From: Bradyrhizobium roseum
GTDB lineage: Bacteria > Pseudomonadota > Alphaproteobacteria > Rhizobiales > Xanthobacteraceae
Reading direction: 5' to 3'
NCBI RefSeq assembly: GCF_030413175.1
Contig: NZ_CP129212.1
Span: forward strand, 682,001-746,000
Length of the DNA: 64,000 nucleotides
Part shown: positions 58,361-64,000 of the stretch, one piece after another
How the letters are laid out: each line of letters starts with the position of its first letter
Position numbering within the stretch: position 1 is the stretch's first letter
Notes under the pieces: model-generated
The model's database searches: none
Told to the model about the DNA's origin: nothing
Seen by the model: the letters and a program-made list of their open reading frames with translations, nothing else
Made by a program: the position numbers and the translations under genes

Positions 58361-60934
58361 GTGCCGTCGCCCGATCCCTTGCCCTTCACGCCGCTTGAAA
58401 CGGCTGCGCTCTTGCCCGACCGCTTTCGGCGCTGGTTCGCCGCGCGCGGCTGGTCGCCTCGCGAGCATCAGTTGGCGCTGCTGGAAAAAGCCGGCAACGA
58501 CCGCTCCGCGCTGCTGATTGCCCCGACCGGCGCCGGCAAGACGCTGGCCGGGTTCTTGCCGACGCTGGTGGAGCTTTCCGCGGCCTCCAAGGGCGCGGCC
58601 GAGAAAAACCTCATCTCCACCGGCAGCACCGTGAAGCGCACGGGTGGCCTCCACACCCTCTACATCTCGCCACTGAAAGCGCTCGCGGTCGACATCGCGC
58701 GCAATCTGGAAACGCCGATCGCCGAAATGGGCCTGCCGATCAAGGTCGAGACCCGCACCGGCGACACGCCGGCCTCGCGACGGCAGCGGCAGCGGCGCTA
58801 TCCGCCGGACATCATGCTCACCACGCCGGAGCAGCTGGCGCTGCTGCTGTCGTCGGATGACGCGCCGTTCCTGTTCTCCTCGCTCAAACGCATCGTGCTC
58901 GACGAGTTGCATGCGCTGGTGACCTCCAAGCGCGGCGATCTGTTATCGCTCGGGCTGGCGCGGCTGTGGCGGCTGGCGCCCGACATGCGCGCGATCGGTC
59001 TCTCCGCGACGGTGGCCGAGCCGGAATCGCTGGCGCGGTTCCTGGTGCCGCAGCACGACGGCAGGCACGTCTCCGCCGATATCGTCTTGGCCGGTGGCGC
59101 GGCGGCGCCCGTGGTCGAGATGCTGGACACCAAGGAGCGCCTGCCATGGGCCGGGCACACCGCGCGCCATGCGCTGGGCGAAATGTACGAGCTGATCAAG
59201 CGCAACAAGACCACGCTCATCTTCGTCAACACCCGTAGCCAGGCCGAAATGCTGTTCCAGGATTTCTGGCGCATGAACGACGACGGCCTCGCGATTGCGC
59301 TGCATCACGGCTCGCTCGACGTCGCCCAGCGCCGCAAGGTCGAGGACGCGATGGCGGCGGGAAAACTGCGCGGCGTGGTCTGCACGTCCTCGCTCGACCT
59401 CGGCATCGACTGGGGCGATATCGATCTCGTCATCAATGTCGGCGCGCCCAAGGGATCCTCGCGCCTGATGCAACGGATCGGACGCGCCAACCACCGGCTT
59501 GACGAGCCGTCGCGCGCGGTGTTGATCCCGGCCAATCGCTTCGAGGTGCTGGAATGCCGCGTCGCGATCGATGCGATCGCCGAGAATGCGCAGGACACAC
59601 CGCCGCTCCGGACCGGCGCGCTCGACGTTCTGGCGCAGCACGTGCTCGGCTGCGCCTGCGGCGAGCCGTTCCTGTCCGACGAGCTCCATGCGGAGGTGCT
59701 GACCGCGGCGCCCTATGCGTCGCTGACGCGAGCCGACTTCGACGACGTGGTCGATTTCGTCGCCACCGGTGGCTACGCGCTAAAAACCTACGAACGCTTC
59801 GCCCGCATCAAGCAGGACAAGCAGGGTCGCTGGCGCGTCGCCAATCCAAAAGTGCGGCAGAGTTATCGTCTCAACGTCGGCACCATCGTCGAGGACGTTA
59901 TGATGAAAGTCCGTCTCGTGCGCGGACGCGGCGGCGGCAAGGGCTCGACCGGCGTGATCGCTCGCGGCGGACGGATGCTCGGCGAGATCGAGGAAGCCTT
60001 CATCGAAGGTCTCGTGCTCAGCGACACCTTCGTGTTCGGCGGCGAGGTCGTGCGCTACGAGGCGCTGGCGGAAGACGTGGTCTACGTCTCGCGGGCCAAC
60101 GACAAGGATGCGAAAGTGCCGTCTTACATGGGCGGCAAGTTTCCGCTCTCGACCTATCTGGCCGAGCGCGTTCGAAAATTGCTGGATGACCGGCGCCAGT
60201 GGGACGCGTTGCCCGAGCAGGTGCGCGACTGGCTGTCCTTGCAAAAGAGCGTTTCCCGCGTTCCGGCGGTGCGCGAGCTTTTGATCGAGACCTTTCCGCG
60301 CGCCAACAAGCATTATCTGGTCTGCTATCCTTTCGAGGGACGGCTGGCGCACCAGACGCTGGGCATGCTGCTGACGCGTCGGCTGGAGCGGGCACGGGTG
60401 CGGCCGCTCGGCTTTGTCGCCAACGAGTATGCGCTTGCAGTCTGGGGCCTCGGCGACATCTCGCACATGATCCGCCAGGGCAAGCTCGATTTCGATGCGC
60501 TGTTCGAGCCCGACATGCTCGGGGACGATCTCGAAGCGTGGCTCGCCGAATCAGCACTGATGAAGCGCACGTTTCGCACCTGCGCGGTGATCGCGGGTCT
60601 GATCGCGCGGCGTTTCGTCGGCGAGGAAAAATCCCGCCGTCAGGTGCTTTTTTCGACCGATCTGATCTACGATGTCCTGCGCAAGCACCAGCCCGATCAC
60701 GTGCTGCTGCGCGCCGCGCGCGCCGATGCGGCGACGGGGTTGCTCGACCTGAAGCGATTGGGTGATATGCTCTCGCGCATCCAGGGGCGAATCGTTCATC
60801 GGGAACTCGACCGCGTTTCCCCGCTCGCCGTCCCCGTGATGCTGGAAATCGGCCGCGAGTCAGTTTATGGCGAAGCAGCGGATGAGTTGCTGGCGGAAGC
60901 CGCCGAGGAGCTCGTCAAAGAGGCGACAAGATAG
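58361..60934 (+). CDS. Lhr-type DEXH helicase, ligase-associated
   Basis: An 857-residue superfamily 2 helicase, shorter than full Lhr. Walker A APTGAGKT is at 54-61 and DELH at 181-184; later motifs are STSDLDLGIDW-like (seen as CTSSLDLGIDWG), RIGRANHR (motif VI) and a C-terminal winged-helix and Lhr-like region. It likely remodels DNA or RNA-DNA structures for the ligase and exonuclease. GTG at 58361 is the start. pdeM follows after 11 bases, forming one operon. Confidence 0.93.
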   Translation: MPSPDPLPFTPLETAALLPDRFRRWFAARGWSPREHQLALLEKAGNDRSALLIAPTGAGKTLAGFLPTLVELSAASKGAAEKNLISTGSTVKRTGGLHTLYISPLKALAVDIARNLETPIAEMGLPIKVETRTGDTPASRRQRQRRYPPDIMLTTPEQLALLLSSDDAPFLFSSLKRIVLDELHALVTSKRGDLLSLGLARLWRLAPDMRAIGLSATVAEPESLARFLVPQHDGRHVSADIVLAGGAAAPVVEMLDTKERLPWAGHTARHALGEMYELIKRNKTTLIFVNTRSQAEMLFQDFWRMNDDGLAIALHHGSLDVAQRRKVEDAMAAGKLRGVVCTSSLDLGIDWGDIDLVINVGAPKGSSRLMQRIGRANHRLDEPSRAVLIPANRFEVLECRVAIDAIAENAQDTPPLRTGALDVLAQHVLGCACGEPFLSDELHAEVLTAAPYASLTRADFDDVVDFVATGGYALKTYERFARIKQDKQGRWRVANPKVRQSYRLNVGTIVEDVMMKVRLVRGRGGGKGSTGVIARGGRMLGEIEEAFIEGLVLSDTFVFGGEVVRYEALAEDVVYVSRANDKDAKVPSYMGGKFPLSTYLAERVRKLLDDRRQWDALPEQVRDWLSLQKSVSRVPAVRELLIETFPRANKHYLVCYPFEGRLAHQTLGMLLTRRLERARVRPLGFVANEYALAVWGLGDISHMIRQGKLDFDALFEPDMLGDDLEAWLAESALMKRTFRTCAVIAGLIARRFVGEEKSRRQVLFSTDLIYDVLRKHQPDHVLLRAARADAATGLLDLKRLGDMLSRIQGRIVHRELDRVSPLAVPVMLEIGRESVYGEAADELLAEAAEELVKEATR

Positions 60935-60945
60935 ACAGGTAGAAC

Positions 60946-61656
60946 GTGATCGCAGTTGCGCAATCTTCGGGGGATGATCAAGACGTGCGCGCCTCAAAGG
61001 TTACGATCGCAGACGTCACGTTCCTCGCCGATCTCTCCGGCGCGCTGTTCTGGCAGGCGCAGCGGCTGCTGATTGTTTCCGACCTGCATCTGGAAAAGGG
61101 ATCGAGCTATGCCAGGCGCGGCGTGCTGCTGCCGCCCTATGACACGCTCGCGACGCTGAGCCGGCTCACTGCGGTTATTGCGCGGCACGACCCACGCATG
61201 GTGATCGCGCTCGGCGACAGTTTTCACGATCGCGACGCCCATGAGCGCCTGTCGACATCGAATCGCGAGATGCTTGCCGCCATGCAAATGCGGCGCGACT
61301 GGATCTGGATCTCGGGCAACCATGATCCGGCGCTGCCGCCCGATCTCGGCGGTACGGTGGCGAGCGAGGTCGCAATCGGCCCGATCGTGTTTCGTCATGA
61401 GCCGACCGGGGCCGCGGGTGAGATCGCCGGCCATCTGCACCCCAAGGCGCGGGTCGCCACCCGCGGCCGTTCGATGGAACGGCGATGTTTTGCTTCCGAC
61501 GGCGAGCGCGCGGTGATGCCGGCGTTCGGGGCCTACACCGGAGGATTGAGCATCCGCGATGCGGCATTCGCCAGAATTTTCCGCAATGCCGGCCTGATGG
61601 CGCACGTGCTCGGCGACAGCCGGTTGCACGCAATCTCGGCGTCACGCTGCCATTGA
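60946..61656 (+). CDS. pdeM: Ligase-associated metallophosphoesterase PdeM
   Basis: A 236-residue calcineurin-type phosphoesterase. Metal motifs are SDLHLEKG (D46, H48), GDSFHD, GNHD and the late GHLHPKA. The usual role is predicted DNA end processing in the ligase-associated repair set. GTG at 60946 is the likely start, 11 bases after the helicase stop. It completes the fourth member of the set, with ligase and exonuclease 5-8 kb upstream on the other strand. Confidence 0.88.
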   Translation: MIAVAQSSGDDQDVRASKVTIADVTFLADLSGALFWQAQRLLIVSDLHLEKGSSYARRGVLLPPYDTLATLSRLTAVIARHDPRMVIALGDSFHDRDAHERLSTSNREMLAAMQMRRDWIWISGNHDPALPPDLGGTVASEVAIGPIVFRHEPTGAAGEIAGHLHPKARVATRGRSMERRCFASDGERAVMPAFGAYTGGLSIRDAAFARIFRNAGLMAHVLGDSRLHAISASRCH

Positions 61657-61680
61657 CGATCGCTTGTCGAATGGTGCGGC

Positions 61681-62514
61681 TCAGATGCCGGGCGGCCCGA
61701 ACATCGCGCGAAACTTTGCCCGTGCGCCTGCGGCCTTCCTGACGTCATGGAACATCGCGACCCATTCGCCAAGCGCGATCCGGACCGGGTTGAAGGACCG
61801 CTTGCCGCCGACCAGTCCGTAGCGCAGGGCCTCACCCGCAGGTGCCTCTGCAAACGTGCCGAACAGCCGATCGAATACGACCAGGATACCGCCAAAATTC
61901 TTGTCGAGGCAGGGCTCGTTCGACGCGTGATGCACGCGATGGTGTGCCGGCGTGTTGAGGACGTATTCAAGCGGGCCCAGCCGCGGCGCCAGTTCGGTGT
62001 GAATGAAGAACTGATAGGTCAGGTTGATGCCGAGCATCGCGACGACGGCGAATGGATGAAACCCGATCCAGACCAGCGGCAGGAAGAACAGAAAATTGCC
62101 GGAGATGTTGCCGGTCCAGCCGAGCCGGATCGCCGCCGTCAGGTTGAACCTGGTCGGCGAATGATGGACCCGGTGCGTTGCCCACATCCAGCGGACCCGA
62201 TGCGAGGCGCGATGCTGCCAGTAATAGAGAAACTCGCTGCCGACAAACAGTCCGAGCATGGCAGGTAGGCTCGTCGCGGAGAAGTCGAACAGCCGGTGCT
62301 GATAAACGAAGGCGAACGGGATCGCGACGATGCCGGCCTCGAGAAGGCGAACCAGATTCTGCACCACCGCGACGCCGAGCGTCGCGGCACTTTCGCGCCA
62401 GTCATGCGTCTCGCGATGCACGAGGCGGCCAAGTCCGTATTCCAGCGCCATGAAGCCCAGCGCCGTCAGCAGGATCAGGCCGCGAAAGGCGGGGCCGGGG
62501 AACAACGGCTCCAT
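61681..62514 (-). CDS. Sterol desaturase / fatty acid hydroxylase family protein
   Basis: A 277-residue integral membrane di-iron enzyme. Histidine clusters are HRASHR, HRVHHS and HHRVHHASN, the metal set of the family. About four hydrophobic helices surround them. Substrate may be a fatty acid, carotenoid or hopanoid; nothing narrows it. ATG at 62514 opens MEPLFPGPAFRGLILLT; a longer frame is not conserved-looking. It is convergent with pdeM (24-base gap) and followed upstream by small secreted-protein genes. Confidence 0.9.
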   Translation of the reverse strand: MEPLFPGPAFRGLILLTALGFMALEYGLGRLVHRETHDWRESAATLGVAVVQNLVRLLEAGIVAIPFAFVYQHRLFDFSATSLPAMLGLFVGSEFLYYWQHRASHRVRWMWATHRVHHSPTRFNLTAAIRLGWTGNISGNFLFFLPLVWIGFHPFAVVAMLGINLTYQFFIHTELAPRLGPLEYVLNTPAHHRVHHASNEPCLDKNFGGILVVFDRLFGTFAEAPAGEALRYGLVGGKRSFNPVRIALGEWVAMFHDVRKAAGARAKFRAMFGPPGI

Positions 62515-62530
62515 GGTTGCAGGCTCCCTG

Positions 62531-62845
62531 CTATTTCGGTATCGCGCCGGCGGCTGCCGCGCTGTTCCTGAGCGCATCTGCGCGCGGCATGGCCTGGCCG
62601 CAGGCGGCGCTGAGCTGGTGCGAGTGCTCGTGCAGGCAGGCAAGTATCCGCCCGCCGCCGGGTTGCACGCCCGCGCACAGGCGGTCGTAATCGCTGCGAC
62701 AAACCAGCATCAGCGTCTTCGCTTCACTGCGCATTTGCGGCGACAGCTGCGCCTGCGCCGAACAAGCCACGGGGAACGCGGCCGATATAACAGCTGAACC
62801 GGCCAGCGTGAGAGCCGGAATCGAAGGTATGGAAAACCTGGGCAT
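62531..62845 (-). CDS. Small secreted Cys-rich repeat protein
   Basis: A 104-residue protein with a signal peptide (PSIPALTLAGSAVISAAFPVAC spans about 7-28, cleavage near AQAQ). The mature part has four Cys in a pattern like the Cys-rich GLG1/FGFR repeat (CRSDYDRLCAGVQPGG, ACLHEHSHQLSAACGQ). ATG at 62845 is 6 bases from AGGAG; the ATG just before it, at 62848, is 3 bases from that site. Function unknown. It is encoded 16 bases upstream of the desaturase start on the same strand. Confidence 0.75.
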   Translation of the reverse strand: MPRFSIPSIPALTLAGSAVISAAFPVACSAQAQLSPQMRSEAKTLMLVCRSDYDRLCAGVQPGGGRILACLHEHSHQLSAACGQAMPRADALRNSAAAAGAIPK

Positions 62846-62928
62846 CATGATCTCCTGTAAGTGACCGGGACAGTGGCGGGAGCCGCGACCGCCCGAGGCA
62901 ATCAAGCGTCGGGCGATCGCTGCTGCCG

Positions 62929-63153
62929 TCAGTAGCGGGTGACGGTGCCCTGACGGGTGTAGGAGTTGCCGTAGGGGCCGGTGCGGGTCACGGAGCGCGT
63001 GCAGCTACCGTTGGCGCAGCCGCCCGAAGCCTGAACACTCGACGTTCCGCGCGGGCCGGTCGCAGTTCCGGAGCGGGTCCAGGCGCTGGCGTCGGCGACG
63101 GCAGCGATCGAAAGGGCGCCGGCAAGCGTGGACATGGCGATGAGCTTCTTCAT
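62929..63153 (-). CDS. Small secreted Gly/Thr/Ser-rich protein
   Basis: A 74-residue protein. Signal peptide is MKKLIAMSTLAGALSIAAVA with cleavage near ADASA. The mature peptide is rich in G, T, S and R with short repeats TGPRGTSS and TGPYGNSY, and a CxxGSC pair. It looks extracytoplasmic and possibly structural; function unknown. ATG at 63153 has a GGAGA site. It is divergent from the response regulator gene. Confidence 0.7.
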   Translation of the reverse strand: MKKLIAMSTLAGALSIAAVADASAWTRSGTATGPRGTSSVQASGGCANGSCTRSVTRTGPYGNSYTRQGTVTRY

Positions 63154-63339
63154 GGTCGCGGTCTCCTCGATGGATGAAGGCTGCCGTTGCGGTAGCCATG
63201 CGAGGAGCATGCGGGCGCCATGTCAGCCGGATATTGCCGCGGAGAAACGGTTGGTATCGTTTTGTCGACCGGATGTAACAGTGTGTAACAACGCCGCTTC
63301 GGGCCTTGCACGGCGCGCGACCATGTCCACAATAAGGCC

Positions 63340-64000
63340 ATGACCGCGCCCTCTGCTTCACTTTTGATCGTGGAAGACGATCCCGAAATCCGCCGCCTGC
63401 TCGCCGATTTTCTGCAGCAGGAAGGATTCGAGGTCGAGTGTGCCGACAGCGGCAAGGCGATGGACGCGGTGCTGCAACGGCTGCGTCCGGATCTGCTGGT
63501 GCTCGACCTGATGCTGCCGGGCGAGGACGGGCTTTCGATCTGCCGGCGGCTTCGTGCGGACGACAATATCCCGATCCTGATGCTGACGGCGAAGAGCGAC
63601 GAGATCGATCGCGTGGTCGGCCTGGAAATGGGCGCCGACGATTATCTGGCCAAGCCTTTTGCGCCGCGCGAGTTGCTGGCGCGGGTCCGCGCTATTCTTC
63701 GTCGCGCCAGGGCGGCGCCGGCCAAGCTGCCGGTGCGGCGCTACGCGTTCGACAAGTTCGTGATCGATCTCGACGCGCGCAGCATCGAGTTCGGTGATTC
63801 CAGTCAGGATTCCCTGCAGCTCACCAGCGCTGAATTCGATCTGTTGGGCTGCTTCGTGCAGCGGCCACGCCGCGTGCTGACGCGCGACCAGATCCTCGAC
63901 TGGACCCGCGGACGTTCCGCCGAACCGTTCGACCGCACCGTCGACATGCTGATCTCGCGCCTGCGCAAGAAGCTCGATGCCGCAAGCCCCGGCTCGGGGT
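63340..64000 (+). CDS. OmpR/KdpE-type response regulator, cut by the window edge
   Basis: Two-component regulator; 220 codons are visible and the gene continues off the right edge. The receiver has D13, D14, phospho-acceptor D56 (LVLDLMLPGEDG), T83 and K105 (YLAKPF). A winged-helix DNA-binding domain follows (LTSAEFDLLGCF, TVDMLISRLRKK). A partner kinase probably lies outside the window. The 186-base gap before it has no recognisable gene. ATG at 63340 has no strong Shine-Dalgarno but conserved sequence begins at once. Confidence 0.92.
   Translation, partial: MTAPSASLLIVEDDPEIRRLLADFLQQEGFEVECADSGKAMDAVLQRLRPDLLVLDLMLPGEDGLSICRRLRADDNIPILMLTAKSDEIDRVVGLEMGADDYLAKPFAPRELLARVRAILRRARAAPAKLPVRRYAFDKFVIDLDARSIEFGDSSQDSLQLTSAEFDLLGCFVQRPRRVLTRDQILDWTRGRSAEPFDRTVDMLISRLRKKLDAASPGSG

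Noticed and set aside
1..64000. CRISPR arrays, rRNA or tRNA genes, insertion sequences with transposase, prophage
   Set aside because: None could be supported: no evenly spaced repeats with unique spacers, no cloverleaf-type sequence noticed, no transposase or phage structural genes.

Overview
The window is GC-rich, densely coded chromosomal DNA from an alphaproteobacterium of the Bradyrhizobium/Rhodopseudomonas type (Rhizobiales, Nitrobacteraceae). Evidence for this is a 946-codon SecA, a GAF-containing PtsP near lysC and ubiG, aerobic cobaltochelatase genes cobS and cobT, HTH-fused citrate synthase, many GTG starts, and short palindromic repeats typical of these genomes in the gaps. There are no rRNA or tRNA genes, no CRISPR array, no prophage and no insertion-sequence transposase. 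Most of the window is core housekeeping DNA with a few accessory islands.

Layout. 1-12 kb: ptsP (cut by the window edge), lysC, a PH-domain membrane protein, ubiG, an EamA exporter, then the minus-strand block comF-grxC-nit-DUF1178, a compositionally distinct macro-domain gene, a BioC/NDUFAF5-like methyltransferase, and ppiC-argJ-mutT. 12-15 kb: secA. 15.1-23.2 kb: a catabolic island made of a MarR regulator divergent from an AmiC-like receptor, an amidase, and a complete branched-chain/amide ABC importer (two permeases, one Tat-exported binding protein, two ATPases). Matching AT-rich dyads lie in both regulatory gaps of this island. 23-32 kb: YafK-type L,D-transpeptidase, accA, xerD, a 48-residue membrane peptide, aroK-aroB, a CorC/HlyC protein, a P-loop kinase, bolA and a J-domain protein. 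32.5-35.5 kb: two divergent citrate synthase paralogues, one carrying an N-terminal MerR-like HTH and preceded by nested palindromes inside its apparent promoter, then dedA.

35.8-41 kb: cobS and cobT, separated by an inserted patch holding a GNAT acetyltransferase broken by one in-frame TGA and a DUF29 gene whose 5' end looks like a diverged copy of the cobT 5' end. A phytase-like esterase, a 12-G tract and an orphan TctC binding protein follow. 42-50.6 kb: flavin enzymes (OYE-type, luciferase-like, and an FMO with an extra N-terminal domain), DUF2336, a Mug-type glycosylase, an S24/LexA-like regulator with Ala in place of the catalytic Ser, DUF952 and pyrD. 50.6-61.7 kb: MATE exporter, MBL hydrolase, a DUF6460-type protein, and the DNA-ligase-associated repair set. 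In that set, ligase and exonuclease are on the minus strand, and the Lhr-type helicase and PdeM phosphoesterase are on the plus strand. A TPR-methyltransferase and an ABC binding protein lie between the two halves. The window ends with a fatty acid hydroxylase, two small secreted proteins and an OmpR-type response regulator cut by the edge.

The strongest candidates for new biology are the HTH-citrate synthase with its spacer palindrome and probable leaderless start, the MarR/AmiC-like/amidase/ABC island with shared operator-like dyads, the split ligase-associated repair cluster, and the cobS-cobT insertion that seems to have copied the start of cobT. Start sites were chosen from ribosome-binding sequences and conserved N-termini. 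No similarity search was run, so family names rest on motif recognition.
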